This document shows positions 1 through 11,889 of a DNA stretch of 64,000 bases, piece after piece. The DNA comes from Dipteris shenzhenensis (taxonomy: Eukaryota > Polypodiophyta > Polypodiopsida > Gleicheniales): NCBI GenBank assembly GCA_047967505.1, contig CM106538.1. The stretch is one strand, 5' to 3'. Every line of letters begins with the position of its first letter. The first letter of the stretch is position 1. Below the pieces are notes generated by a model. That model did no database searches and was not told the DNA's origin. It worked only from the letters and a program-made list of their open reading frames with translations. The translations under genes and the position numbers were made by a program.

Positions 1-490
1 TCTTGGCATAGCAATAAATCTACAATAATAGCCTGTATGATCAATAAATATATGTACATTGTTTGCATTTATAGGGGACGGTGGCTTCAGGATGAGCTTG
101 ATCTTGTTGTAATCCCTAGAAATCTTGTTCTTGGATACAACATGACCTAATATTACCTCGTGCTTAACCCAAAATTGACACTTAAGAGGATTCAAGGAAA
201 TCCTGTAGACATGGCACCTCTTAAAGACTACTCTAAGGTATTTGAGGTGGTCCCATGTGGAATGCATGCATACGTCATCCAAGAACACCTCTAGGAAGTC
301 TCTCAAATACTCCTCAAAGGATGTGATCATCGAGAAGATTTGGAATGTGGTGGGAGCAAAGAGCATCACCTTGGAAGAGTAGACTCCCCATTCCATGGTG
401 AATGATGTCTTATGATGATGTGCTGGAGCTATGGTTACTTGGTTGTGCCTAGAGAATCTGTCAAGAAAGATGTAGGCTTCTTTTCTTGTG
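1..490 (-). pseudogene. Ty3/Gypsy reverse transcriptase fragment
   Basis: Read on the minus strand, this segment has the middle and end of a Ty3/Gypsy RT palm. The catalytic FLDD lies at 273-284 (minus strand), preceded by SFEEYLRDFLEV. NPLKCQFWVKHEVILGHVVS follows, then GYYCRFI at the window edge. The reading frame stays open to position 1, so RNase H and integrase presumably lie to the left. The N-terminal RT motifs and the protease are missing where it meets gag. The family is clear; the copy is defective. Confidence 0.75.
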
Positions 491-526
491 ACTCTCCACA
501 ACTAACGAATTATTAAAAGTGTAATT

Positions 527-1430
527 TCATGAAACTAGGCAAGCAATAACATTTACAAAAACACCTGTCATTGCTGCTTGATTAGCTCCCTTAGCTTTGG
601 TTCCTTGGCTTGCATGGAGCTTTGGTCCCGGCGCTTGCATCTGGTTCTTGCGCATAGGACAAGCGTTCCGTGTGTGGTCCCGCTCCTCACAAATAAAACA
701 TCGTCCTTCTTTCTTTAACTTGAGGGTGTGTAAGAAATGGACTCTACCATTCTTTGTCTGAGTCAAGTTCTTCTTGGAGGCATTGTCAACTGACTTCGAC
801 TCCCCTGTACCAGTTGGTGACTGGAAAAAGAACTTCCTCTTGTTCTTCCCACTCGTGTCGGCAAGAGTGGCTCCCTTTGCGCTGGCCATGATATCATCAT
901 AGATGCGCTCATAGTTCATGGCCTCTTGCAAAGTGGTACATTTGTTGTTCTTGCTCTGAAGTTTATACGAATCAGGCAAGCCATCCACAAAGAAGCCCAA
1001 TAAAGTGACAGGGTCCATATTTGTAGCTCTCATTTGCAAATCACGAAACTTCTGAAGATAAACTTTAAAAGTCAAATTCTATTTGGACATATCGAGGCCT
1101 TAAGCTTGCCTACGATGTCATAATCCTCCTCTTTCTTCAAAAATTATTTCTTGAAGACCTCTTCAAATTCTAAACAGGTGGAGGGCTTTGGCCGCAGTTC
1201 CTTCCTCCAAAGTAATGCTTTTCTACATAAATACCCTGCTGCAAGTTGCATCTTCTTTTCACGAGGATAGGGGTGAAATGGAAGTGTACTTGCCACTTGT
1301 GTAACCAAGTGTCGACCACTTCCTTGGTCTTGGACTCTTGATCTCTGGGATAGGGATCTAGTGTAATATTCGGACCCAACACTGAAGCTAAAGCATCAAC
1401 ATGTGTAAGTGCTTGGACAATGCTGGTCAA
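527..1430 (-). pseudogene. Ty3/Gypsy gag fragment with CCHC zinc knuckle
   Basis: An open stretch of 182 codons (1075 to 527) has a capsid-like region (LLGFFVDGLPDSY, then LQEAMNYERIYDDI) and a basic linker. It ends in one CCHC knuckle, CFICEERDHTRNAC, which fits C-x2-C-x4-H-x4-C. Gag forms the retrotransposon particle and the knuckle binds element RNA. The N-terminal part of gag continues in other frames to about 1430 (WLHKWQVHFHFTP), interrupted by stops near 1080-1170. It lies upstream of the RT fragment on the same strand, as expected for gag, but without protease between. Confidence 0.7.
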
Positions 1431-2461
1431 GAGCGTGATAGAAGTCTGAATCCCGTGTCAACCCCCTATGATTCGTATTAACCAGTTCAAACTTTGCGTC
1501 AAGACCAGATGTGAATTCACTGAAAGCAGTCTTTGTAACTAGGTCGTCATAAAGACCCTAGTCGTCCCCTCCTTGGTAATCCATGCCATGATCACCTTTT
1601 CAAAGCCTAGGTTTCGTCGAATCAGCCATGAGTGAATCGTGGCAAAGAGAGCACTGAAAACTGAATTCGGAGGAGAAAAGTCTAGGAAAGAGGAAGCAAT
1701 AGATGGATTCGAGAGTAGGAGTGAGCAGCAAACGAGGGACTGCCACGGGAATAAGAGAAGGGGGGAAAAACGGCAAGGCTAGATGGAGAAGGGACGGCTG
1801 ATCCGAACTGTCAAACAGTAGCAAACCAGCCCTGGCTGACGTGATTCGGTAGAGAAGGCGGTTGAGGAGAATATTTGGCCCGCAATTCTTCGGGCTGGTG
1901 GAGGGAAGGGATCTGCTATGTCATAGGCTAGGTGAACCCTGGCTTTTAGAAAGCCAAGCTTTTGAGAAAAGCCCATCCGCCTAACTTGGAAGGCCTTGTG
2001 CTTTTTTTTAGCTTCCAAGCCTCGAACCCTGCTCAGCCCAATCCTGATCCGACAAGCTCCTATGGCGCACCTCCTCTTGCCCTCTTCTATCAGCGCTAAC
2101 CTTATTACACTCAGCCAAGTGGGTGCCCGTGGTCTCCCAAATTCCGCCATAGCCTAGCGCTTCACTTTGGTAGCCCTACCCCATGCAATCCTCTCGCCAT
2201 GAGATTCTCTCCACTCCGATTTCCTAGCTGCGAATCTTTCTCTTCTTGATCTTTTAGCAACTCTTCTTGACTGACCCTACTTCACAACGGCTCCCTGGGC
2301 TCTCTCACGCATCCCTTCTATCCCAATCCAGACAAGCAATAACCTGTACTGATGAATCCACAAGCCTTTGCAGGATATCCCAAGAAATTTCAAATTTGAA
2401 TCATACCTGGAGGAGATCACGTCCACGCTTTTTCGCAACAGAGATTCATACCTCAGGAGTT

Positions 2462-2474
2462 GGCTCTGATACCA
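2462..2474 (-). other. Primer-binding site (initiator tRNA-Met type)
   Basis: The minus strand reads TGGTATCAGAGCC, the usual plant LTR-retrotransposon primer-binding site complementary to the 3' end of initiator tRNA-Met. It sits two bases from the TGACACGACC edge of the presumed LTR. Confidence 0.75.
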
Positions 2475-2476
2475 AT

Positions 2477-3000
2477 TGACACGACCCCAGCACCCCTGAA
2501 ACCTCTGATCTGCAAGCAAACACAAGAACACACAAAACATGAGGAATCCAAGCAAGCTGCTCACCACCCAACCATGACATCTGCGGGATAAGACCCCGAA
2601 TCGTGAGATGTCCCCTCCGAGCCACGAGCTGAGCTACTGGCACAAACTCCTAACCAGATCTTGACCAGCCTCGTGTCCCATACCACTAGGTGGCACCTTG
2701 GAACTGCTACTGGACCTTGGTCTACGCTAGGATGCAAGCGCGCATCCGCGACTCGATCCAAGATCAAACCTAGCACTAGGGAACTAGACTTGTTTCCCTC
2801 CGCTCCTGAAGACTGAACCTTTGGGCCCCTTTTATAGACTCGGGCCCAATGCGCCAAAAATAGCGGAGACCTCGATCTGGCTCGTACCCTTGCCACTCAA
2901 CCCGAGAATCAAGCCTGCCTAGCCCTAAGCCTTCCCAGGCTACCTGAGCTAGTCTTGTGTACCACAATACACATCAGAGACCAATCCATGCACATGACAG
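2477..3000 (-). repeat. Probable LTR of the left Gypsy element (outer edge uncertain)
   Basis: Sequence right of the primer-binding site begins TGACACGACC on the plus strand, so it would end in CA on the element strand two bases before the PBS. It is GC-richer than the following DNA and holds only overlapping chance ORFs. The right edge is set roughly where composition changes. No matching second LTR exists in the window. Confidence 0.4.
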
Positions 3001-3574
3001 CTAGCCTAGTCATTTCGAAATCCATCTTCTTGCATAGTCTTGGATACGAAGATCCCAACTATGTGATCTTCTTCTGCCACACCTCTATTGGAGTTCCATC
3101 TGCCATCTTACCCATATTGGCATAATCAGATGGGCAAGTTTTCAGTTTCAACCTTCTCAATAACTTGAATTTAAAACATTGTGTCTTGACCTAGGGTCGA
3201 ACAATACAGTTACACTATAATCCCTTTCATCTTTATTAATACATTTTCAGTAAAGGCTGAATACCCTGTACCTACAAGTTTTTAAAAGAGGAGAACGAGT
3301 TTACAAGTGGAAACACTCTGCATATCATACTACTTTATGCATATTGGAATTCCTATATGTGTCGAGCAATTTACAAATATTCAGAAACAGAAGGATGCTT
3401 CTTTTGCATGGCTGACCACAATTGTTTTATATCCTGCATAGCAAAGACTGGCTGGGCACTATTATTTTTTGTTTGTGTTTTAGAGGTTTCTCAGTTTTGA
3501 AATGTCATTTTCTGGTAGAGCTTTCGCATTAGTTTTGCAAATGGATTTCAGATCAGACCTGTTTTTTCTTGTAG
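3001..3574 (+). other. AT-rich non-coding stretch before the first visible exon
   Basis: I see no ORF, repeat or retrotransposon motif here. It is probably intron of the fucosyltransferase-like gene, because the sequence at 3575 begins after a pyrimidine-rich tract ending in TAG. Earlier exons of that gene were not found in 1-3574. Confidence 0.4.
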
Positions 3575-3670
3575 AAGGGACAATGTATGGAGATATATGA
3601 ATATTCTTCAGGATGGCCTGCTATCTGTTCAGAAGAATGGAACCAATGGTCCAATGTGAACTATTATCTG
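3575..3670 (+). CDS. Fucosyltransferase-like gene, probable upstream exon
   Basis: A pyrimidine tract (TTTTTTCTTGTAG) precedes an open frame reading KGQCMEIYEYSSGWPAICSE and then EWNQWSN, with the aromatic and cysteine content of a real protein. Two GT donors keep phase 0 with the next exon, at 3656 and 3671; the later one is used here. No start codon lies nearby, so this is an internal exon and the 5' end of the gene is not in view. The exon is inferred from frame, splice signals and position, not from a certain family match. Confidence 0.5.
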
Positions 3671-3912
3671 GTTTTGAGATCTACTTACTCTGTTAGCTTT
3701 TTGCCTAGGAACATTGCATACTTAATTCTTGGCTAATTACAGTAATAGGCAAGCATATATCTAGAAGATTTTTGCAATTTTATTATTTCCTGTGTATATT
3801 GTTTATACATTTTGTTGCAAAGAAAAGCTGGTTTTTCTCACATATTTGCACAATTGATACATTTTGCAGAATGACTGGTCTTACTGTGTTAGACTTGCAC
3901 ATGTATCTCCAG

Positions 3913-4128
3913 GTCTCATGGATAAGGAATGAAGCAGACATGAATCAATTTGTCTGGGGGACACATAGGCCTTGGGTGCCTCGACCTTTAGTAAACATTC
4001 ATGTGAGACAAGGAGATAAAGCTCGTGAGATGAAGGTTGTTGGTTTCAAAGACTACATGAAACTCGCTCAGCAATTACGCAATCAGTTTCCTCATGCACG
4101 GAATATATGGCTTTCCACAGAAATGCAG
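3913..4128 (+). CDS. Fucosyltransferase-like gene, exon with HVRxGDK motif
   Basis: This is a 72-codon exon in phase 0 at both ends, flanked by CTCCAG and GCAG|GTCTCC. It encodes VSWIRNEADMNQFVWGTHRP followed by WVPRPLVNIHVRQGDKAREM. The basic H-x-R-x-x-D motif is the nucleotide-sugar signature shared by FUT8/NodZ alpha-1,6-fucosyltransferases and protein O-fucosyltransferases (GT-B fold). It ends in IWLSTEMQ. Related plant proteins are usually annotated as fucosyltransferase-like and act in the secretory pathway; the acceptor substrate cannot be deduced. The continuation is the exon at 24855. Confidence 0.8.
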
Positions 4129-4849
4129 GTCTCCTTATTTTGTCTTTCCTCCTTCTTCAGATGTATATTTTGTCTTTCCTCCTCTTTCAATGGGTTGTGG
4201 AACAATTCTATTCCTTGTCTTGAAGAGAATTCAGTAAGCAGGTCATTAAGAAAGAGTAGATTGCATAGGTGTAGTTGCTGAAAGTTGCCACGTTAATAAA
4301 TACGAGCATGTGTGGGTCCCAGTTTGTGGTGCGCTGGAGATTGCTTACATGTGACAGATCATATTTCCATTGTACACAGGAGATTTTACCCCAATGACAA
4401 AGTTAGTTTCTATTGTAAAATGGCTAATTCATGAACTTGTTGCATTCAGACGACCATGCTCAACTAATGATCAAATGAGGCTGGCTTAAACTACTGCAGA
4501 AGTTGAATATCCTGTATATTTCAATAAAGACGCTGCAGTTAAATTGCAACGCCTCTGCTGCTGATGCTGTAAACATACGGTAATGCAGTCCTCCCAGAGT
4601 GCTGCTGGAGTGGATGCTATGAGTGCACTGGGTGTTAAAGTTGGCCTGTATTAAAGACTTGCTAAGCAACCTACGTGCCTGATCCCCTACTATGCATTTA
4701 GTATGGACTGGTTGACTAGGCTCACCTAGTCTAAATGAATTGAAAAGGTCTGTCGAGTTCCCTAGAGCTCTTTTTGAGAATTCACCATGAGTAGAGTGCT
4801 CAAGTGTTGTGGAAGTGATGAAATGATCAACAAGACGACCAAATGTATG

Positions 4850-4942
4850 CTCGAACAAACCCAATATAAGCGGTAAGTTGGATGGCTGCATGAAAATGTC
4901 AGCTAGATTGGCACTCCTGGTGGTGTAATCTCCCTGAAACAT
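4850..4942 (-). pseudogene. Ty1/Copia RNase H tail remnant
   Basis: The minus strand reads TTRSANLADIFMQPSNLPLI, which resembles the end of Copia RNase H, where the usual form is ADIFTK followed by the final helix. The frame continues to 4460 without recognisable domains. It is a short scrap inside the giant intron. A primer-binding-like site at 5463-5475 on the same strand suggests an internally deleted Copia copy. Confidence 0.5.
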
Positions 4943-5462
4943 CTTATTGTATGTCCCTTTTTACCTAGTTGGCCAGCTATGGTTTGCTAGTGGCGATTGG
5001 TGAAATGGGTAGGCAAACAAGGGATGATTAGAATAGGAACGTTAATGGATCGTACCAAGGCCAAACACTTCACTCCTTTGGAAACCTTCTTCTTACAGCT
5101 TGTGGAAGACCTTGAGAGGGCGCTTCCCTCTTGCTATCCACACCTCACAAAGAAGTAGACTATTAGTAATACCAAATGCTTAAGAAAACCCATTCAAGAT
5201 GTAGGTTATAGCACCGGGCATGCTTCCTAACCACTTGTTTCAAGCTTTATGAAAAGAGCCTCTATCCTTTTGAGCTGACTCCCTAAGTAACTTTGGTGCA
5301 TCGACATGTTGGGGTGATGACAAGCACATACAATCGATATTGGTATAGTCCCCAAGGTTTCAAGCTGCAATAAGTGATCCTCTTAGCACACTAATTGTGA
5401 AAATGGTAACATTTTATTATGCTATGCCTCCAATCAGCATATGTCTTGAAGTCAATGAAAGT

Positions 5463-5475
5463 GGTTCTGATACCA
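5463..5475 (-). other. Primer-binding-site-like sequence
   Basis: The minus strand reads TGGTATCAGAACC, one base away from the tRNA-Met primer-binding consensus. It probably marks the 5' internal boundary of a decayed LTR element whose LTR lay to the right, from about 5477. Confidence 0.45.
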
Positions 5476-7770
5476 ATTGGGAATTCAGAATGTGTGTTCA
5501 GCACTTGCGTAATTGTCTACCGCAAGGAGGCGTTCAACCCCTCTATCTGAGTGAGATGCGGGTATAGAGAGAGACTATATTGAGACAGATCGGACAGCAA
5601 GATGCCACAGTGCCATAGTAGACAGAGAGATTGGACACATTGAGATCTCACAGATTTCTACGCATTTGAGTCAGCCCCAGGACACGATGGACTAGAGGAG
5701 GAGGTAGCTGATATGAGGGCAGAGTGAATTAGCGGGAAGAGACAACGTGGAGCTGCGAAGCCAGAGACATAGAGACCACACATGATGCAGCGGGTGATCA
5801 GAGCACGCACAATAGAGGTCGAATCCATCTCAGCCTTACTCAACGGGGAGCCCCAGAGTCAAGGTCTCACTCTTAATATGGCTACCTGGATACGCAGATC
5901 ACCCCTCCTCACCCACCCGCCCCCTTGCAGCGTTAGACAACACAATAGAGGGAGATGTACGATATCTTTGCATCCCACTGGAGAGCTACCATGGCACAGG
6001 ATTAAATGACATTTGATCCGATCTCTTGGATTTCTGAGTTTTTTTGCATTCTTTTGTGTTTCGAGTAGTAGTTTTGAGTTTCCTAGTATAGCACTCAGCA
6101 AGGGCCTTAGCGAGCCCTTTGCCTCAGCCCATAGTGGCTTGTATGAGTTACTTCTCTTGATTGCACCTTTTCTCATAGGCCCATGAGGCCTCCCGAAGAT
6201 GTATATACATCTTTGTGTGTGTGTGGTGGGGTAGACACAGGGCCCTCTCATCCCATTTGAGGCAACCTCATAGTATCATGGCTCTAGGCCACATCATGAC
6301 GCTCTTGTGTCCATCATCTTGAGGTAAACAAAGTACGATATTGGTAGATCTTTGATATTTCACCACGATTTTTGATGGAACCCCAATTGAGCCCACGTTG
6401 AATTCAGTTCATATGCAGTGCCATTTGATGGTCAGTAACGAATTACAGACTTAAGGCCAAAGGACAAGCTGCAAATTGAATTGCATGGGAAAATTTGACA
6501 CACAAAGAGCATTTCAGTGGCCAGTTATGTGATAAGAGAGGGAGGATCAAATCAGCTGAAGGACAATAGGTGGCCGATCCAGAGCCAGAGTCTTGGAAAG
6601 TTAAAGTTGCTACAGACTAGAACTACTGAAGAAACCCTATTTTTGTCAAAGGGTGACATAGGCTAAAATTAATGCAACATCATCTTGCAGAGCTGAGATG
6701 CCTGCACTCCTATCTTGGCTAGAAAAGCAGAGATGGGAGGATTTGGCAGAGATAGAGACCATTGGAAGGGCACATGTCTTGGAGAGGGAGTCGTGTTATT
6801 TCACACAATGAGATAACAAAAATATCCAACACCACTCTGATGCAGCTGTATCAGAACCGAGTGTGCAAACTAAAAGATAAATTCAAGACTATGTGCACAC
6901 AATGAGACAAACAGAAACATGCAGCACCACCAGGGGAAACTGCCAAGACTCTTGCAATTACAGGTGAACATTTCAAGTAGACAGCAGCAGAACAATCTCA
7001 TAAATTGAAGTCATATGACGCAGAAGACATGTATCTCATGATGCTACTAGGGCCTAGAAATAAGGGCTCGACCCTTGTAGGATTGTATTACTTGCTAGAG
7101 AAGAATTTGATACAAGGAAGCTGCAGTAGAAGTTAGGATATGATATTGAGTGGTCTCTAATAGCACGCTTTTATAGACTGGTGCTTGGGTGCTTCTGCTT
7201 TTTCCAAAAGCACTTTTCCCAAGTTTTATTATAAAGCTCTTTCCTAACTTGAGTTTTTTTGCTAAAGATGGGCTCCCAAAATTGGGCCTTCTCCATAAAA
7301 AACTAGGTGCCCAACTTTAATTGTTTTCCCCCTTAAAATAGGGATGAATCTACCACTCTCCAGCGCAATGCAAAGAAAAAAACTATTGGAGCAACAATAA
7401 CCCATTAATTGTTAGCTAATGCATGTATACTTGTACTCTTGACTAATCCTAGGTCTCTATGTGCATCCCCACCAAGTGTCTCTTGTTGACCAAGGTTAAC
7501 TCTCTTTGACCGTAGTTAAAATAAAATATTTCTCTTTATTTTCTTGGAATAAAATACAATTCCGTGATAGTGTACTCCACCTATGATGGCTATCTTCTTC
7601 TCCCTTGATCTTCCTCTACCTCCCCCTCTCCCTTCCCTCTTGTTCCCTACATCAAACAAGAGCACATTGAACATGTCAAACAACCGTTGTGGGACTTCTA
7701 TGTAGTATGGCCAGGTGGTCACACTTGTAAGATCCATTATGATGGACATGTATCAAAACAAAGGTGCATA
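5476..7770. other. Intronic repeat-derived DNA, no gene recognised
   Basis: No frame with domain motifs was found. The first 800 bases may be remains of an LTR next to the primer-binding-like site. The segment 7185-7330 is rich in short self-complementary stretches (for example TGCTTTTTCCAAAAGCA) like those of small inverted-repeat elements, but no clear ends were seen. Confidence 0.3.
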
Positions 7771-9160
7771 TCAACAGATTTTGTGAAGACCATTTTTGAA
7801 CAGTTGGTTGTCTTCTAGAGATGATATTGAAAACTCAAAGATAAGTATTTGTAGCTTTACAACATTATGAAGGGAATGAGGATTAGCGGACATATTTGTT
7901 AGTGGAGCAGCTTGGCCATCAGTGACTATTGGAGCCATGGACGGCCCAAGAACATCGGGTATGCCCCTTTTATTTCTTTCATCCATAGCATGACTACTGT
8001 GGTTATAAATGTAAACTCCGTTGCGAAGGTTGTCAATCCGCAGATAAGGCCCATAAGCTAGCTGCACTTTCAGTTGATCCACCGTCGGTTCCCAATTGTC
8101 TACACGTACCTAAGCCCCAATCGAGCCGGAGCTGACTGGCCCTAGTGAAGGTGGTATGAGTGCCCCACCACATGTCCATGGTTCTAGCATTGGTTGGAGA
8201 TGTTATGTGGCACCCGTACCATCTTCGAAACTGCGAGCTCTAGCGACGGACTCCTCCTTAGTCAACGTCTCTGCTGTCTTGCTTGATTTGCTCATGGCAC
8301 TTTGCCTCTTCGTCTTCCGAATCACTATCATGCGAATCGAAGGATCCGGATTCGTCATTGGATTTTGTTGGCTTTGAGTTTGACTTGCCCGAACGTTTCA
8401 CTTTATGCACTAGTACTTGTTTGGCCCGAATCACCATTGCTCCAAGGTCAATTTCGCAATGGCTGTAGATGCCACATAACCTTTTAGATGTTGAGATAAA
8501 CCATGAACAAAATATGAATTTAAAACCTTAGAATCTGGTTCATTGGCTACTGGTAGCCGCCACAAGAGATGCCGGGACTTGGTTGCATATTCGTCGCGAT
8601 TGATAGGTCCTTTTGGTCCATCTAGCCTAACTTTTCCAGGACGTGGACGGCAGTCTTTTTCCCTGATATTGCACCAAGAAGGCGTCGCAGAGCATCATAG
8701 GTGTTGAAATGTTCATTGCCCAAACCACCACCACTTTTTGAAGTGTAGAAACGAGTGCCGGCTTCTGTATTGCAGCCATAGCATTGTTTGACCTGCCATG
8801 CATTCTCAAACAAAATAACACAACATTATCATCATCCCATAACTGCCTGGAAAACTTTGGGTACTTTATCGTCATGACTGTTTGCTGAGGCTACACGTGT
8901 GGGCAACGTAGCGATGGAATTGTATCGGTGAAGGATAAGGCTGTGATGGGACTGGGATTTTATAGACGCATGCGTAGAACGGAAACGATGTAAGAGGGTC
9001 GTCAGTGGAATGGTTTTGGGACGAAGTGTTGCTGCTTGTATCACCGCTCGATTGGAGTGCAAGGGCACGTTGCTCAACCCAATGGTTATAGTGCTCGTCA
9101 CACGCAAACATCCATTCGAGTTCTGTTTGCTATCATGTGGTTGCGAAGGTGTCAACGGGG
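7771..9160 (-). pseudogene. Decayed retrotransposon gag-like remnant
   Basis: Several minus-strand frames, broken by stops and shifts, look like retrotransposon gag. NEHFNTYDALRRLLGAISGK (8813 to 8622) leads into LDGPKGPINRDEYATKSRHL and then LLWRLPVANEPDSKV with YFVHGLSQHLKGYV (about 8640 to 8470). The pattern of a helical region followed by F-x-x-G-L is typical of Ty3/Gypsy capsid domains. No knuckle, protease or polymerase is attached. The assignment rests on pattern only. Confidence 0.4.
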
Positions 9161-9811
9161 TTTTATGCCGCTAACAAGGTTGTGCTTTCGTCCGAACATC
9201 AAAATCGTTCGGGAAACAAGGGTCACATTGCAGGAAAGAAGATTGACACAGAATTTCATAGAAAAAGACAAGCGAATAGAATGCACAGTGAAATACTCAA
9301 TATCTACACAAAAAAAGTCCTCTGATCACACACACTATTTCAGTTTCGAAATCAACAGAGACAATAGAATATTGTTTATGACTTGATGCGAGCGATGGAC
9401 AATCGACTAATATAGTAGGTGATCGCTTGCAAAATAGGAATAGATAACCCTTATAATTGAGCATCAAGCTCCTTTAAAAGCTATCCTCTCACGCTCAGCC
9501 AATGGCCAACCTTTTGAATTAGGATGCCAGGCGTACAAGGATTAAAGCTAAAACACTTAATTACATTGTTGAAGATTACAAATGGTAATCCCTCTTAATG
9601 ACCCGTGCAATTGGGTCCTTCAAAAATGCACTCTATTGCACTTTGAAATACCCGATGATCCGTCGGACGGTCAGCTGTGTACGTATCCGCCCAACAGCGA
9701 CCCATTACTTGGGTATAGAACGTGACATTGGACACTCGTAGTCAGGGTGGTCTGTGCCATACTCGTGTAGCATCCTCTTTTATTGAAACAATGAGAGAGA
9801 GATCATTTATT

Positions 9812-9844
9812 GAAAGAGAGAGAGAGAGAGAGAAAGAGAGAGAC
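9812..9844. repeat. (GA)n microsatellite
   Basis: About 33 bases of nearly pure GA repeat with one interruption. A short GAAA tract follows separately at 10012-10037. Confidence 0.85.
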
Positions 9845-10544
9845 TAGGATATCATGTTCAGTAGGATAGTGAATTTTTTGCGACAAAGGAAAATCTAGAA
9901 AAGGTATGGTAACAACAGTGAAGCAGAAGTAAGGGAATTGGCTCAATATCGAGCTAGATAGTTGAGAAGTGGCTTGGCAGTGATCCAATTGGCTGCAACG
10001 TGGCTTGGCAATGAGAAAGAAAGAAAGAAAGAAAGTTTATTAAAGTCTTCGGAAGACCGATGGGTCTATGAGACTGTGAAAATCCTGATACAACAAGCTG
10101 TGGTAGTGGAGCTACTAAAAGAGCGTCCATACCAATGCAAAATGCAAAAATGCAGAATGGCAGTACTAAGTCCTAAGTACAACATAGTCATGTCGATGGT
10201 CGACTATATATCAGTCTCAGCATCGTCATCAATATCCTCATCATCATCGGCAACAGCAAGATATCAAGATGGATGAGGCAGTGGAGGCATGAAGTCGGCA
10301 ATAGAGTGTTGTCAGTCACTCAGAGGTGCGGTCCTGGCACGTCTCCTGGTCATAGCTCCGCGTCTGACCAGGGCTACTGTGACCCCCGTCGGTATCACAG
10401 GCTCCGGGTCACGGTCATGCCGAGGCCTCGTCTTGTGGAGGTCCACGTGATCAAGCTGAAAGAACTCCGTGATAGAGCCCTGAGAGGGATCAGTCAAGGA
10501 AGAAGTCTGCTCCTGTCTCCGTGCTCGAAGTATCCTCTCACGGT

Positions 10545-11110
10545 GTCTTAAGTGCCTCATGAATGAAACCTACCAAACACTGCTGGTCAGGGTAGGAGAG
10601 GAAACAGGCCAAAACCCCATAACTGTCTCTGAAGAGGCAGTGGAAACGCCCTCGGATCTCATAGTACATAGGACACCTGAAGATGAAATGCTCCTCTGTC
10701 TCAACTTCCTGCATGTCACATAGTATGCATATGCGCCTCTCCCTAGGTAGTCGCTCTGCTCTACCACTCTCGATGCGAAGTCTGTGTGAAGAGACCCGGA
10801 ACTACCCACCACCCCAAGAGATATCCTCGGCGAGTGGGATAGGTGAATCTACGTGTATCCTGGTGGGTCAATGAAACCCTCCGCTGTCACATGTAAGAAG
10901 TGATCTCTGTAAAAGCTAAGCTTCACTGGGAGTTCACTCGGTCCCAACGAGGTCCGAAATATGTGTAGCTGTAATAGATCCTCACGGATAACCTGGTTGA
11001 CCTTGTGTGATAAGAGGGGAGAAAATGGAGCATCCATGTTGTACTGGAAGGGAGGTAGTCTATCCATGTCGAGCCCCAATCGCTCAAACCATCTCTTTGT
11101 ACGTGCATAT
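10545..11110 (-). pseudogene. LINE (non-LTR retrotransposon) ORF2 C-terminal remnant
   Basis: The minus strand reads KRWFERLGLDMDRLPPFQYN (from about 11105), then LPVKLSFYRDHF, then SSHRLRIESGRAERLPRERR, ICILCDMQEVETEEHFIFRC and PMYYEIRGRF. A helical linker followed by a C-x2-C ... H-x4-C finger after the polymerase is the usual end of plant LINE ORF2 proteins. A TAG and at least two frameshifts break it (near 10850 and 10555). The RT and endonuclease parts are absent, as in a 5'-truncated copy. It lies just beyond the end of the GIY-YIG gene. Confidence 0.65.
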
Positions 11111-11400
11111 CAGCACCTCCGGTCTCCTTCTGCTGCAAGGTTGTCAGAAATGATGCAGAAGATTGATGTTCGATTGCATTGTAAGCAAATCTATTGTCAT
11201 TCCACTTCGAGCGAACGACGAGGAGATGTATTTCAGAAATGTATAAATAATAAATCAAAACGCAATTGAGCCAGAAGCATGCAACTGTGACAGGAAAAAT
11301 CCAAACCCAAAGCTGCATTGCATGTACGACAAAAGTTCCAGCACCATTTGCAACTTCATTGGATCCCTTTTTTCGAAGGCACAAATGTTTATTTTTTGGG

Positions 11401-11800
11401 TCAAATTATGTTCCTACGCTTTAGGAAATAGTACTTCCGCGCTCTGGCCAGATGGCCCTCAAGCGTGTTGTAACCTAATGGACCTACTGTGTTGTGGCTC
11501 CTTATGTAGTACTGCTCTAAAGTTCGTGCTTTGTCTACAGTGTCTGTTGTTTCCAAAACTTTGATTTCGAAATTTTCTTCGAAGGGCTTGTAATGTTGCA
11601 AGTCCTCTTTCATTTTCGCCGGTGGTTTTTTATTGTGCTGTTTGATCCTCCGCGGTAGGTCCGTCGTGCTCCCTATGTACTTTCTGTTGTTGGGCTTGCA
11701 CGTGATGCAGTAGACGACGAGGCTCGCGCGATTCCCTTGCGCGGGTGCTTCAGTGGAGGCTCCTCCTTCATCTCGAGGCTCGCGTCTTTCAATGTCGTAC
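11401..11800 (-). CDS. GIY-YIG protein gene, last exon with nuclease domain
   Basis: The exon follows an 89-bp intron with a TGACTAAC branch-point-like sequence and TTTACGCAG acceptor. After a short acidic linker it encodes a GIY-YIG nuclease core. LVVYCITCKPNNRKYIGSTT carries the VY and YIG positions, DLPRRIKQH holds the conserved arginine, and ENFEIKVLE...ARTLEQYYIRSHNT...LGYN carries the metal-binding glutamate (in LEQ) and closing motifs. Such domains cut DNA in homing endonucleases, UvrC and Penelope-like elements. The stop lies at 11403-11401. The GIY-YIG call is strong; its biological role is unknown. Confidence 0.75.
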
Positions 11801-11889
11801 CTGCGTAAACATTGACAATTACGTTAGTCATCGAGGTTTTCGGTCTTTTTTTTTTCGTTTGACGTCCATAATAGAATGCATTTATTTAC

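Larger units (their letters stand above)
1..3000 (-). mobile_element. Decayed Ty3/Gypsy LTR retrotransposon, cut by the window edge
   Basis: From right to left on the minus strand this holds a probable 5' LTR, a primer-binding site, a long leader, gag pieces and reverse transcriptase, which runs off position 1. The order fits a Ty3/Gypsy element. Gag (to 527) lies almost against mid-RT (about 490), so protease and the RT start seem to have been deleted. The LTR outer edge is uncertain and no second LTR lies in the window. Confidence 0.75.

Noticed and set aside
6262-6282. TAGTATCATGGCTC as a plus-strand primer-binding site
   Set aside because: It has several mismatches to the consensus and conflicts in orientation with the better site at 5463-5475.
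7185-7330. Self-complementary segment resembling a MITE
   Set aside because: Short hairpins are present, but I could not define matching ends or a target duplication.
11322-11564. Plus-strand frame opposite the GIY-YIG exon
   Set aside because: Antisense to a recognised nuclease domain; no independent support.
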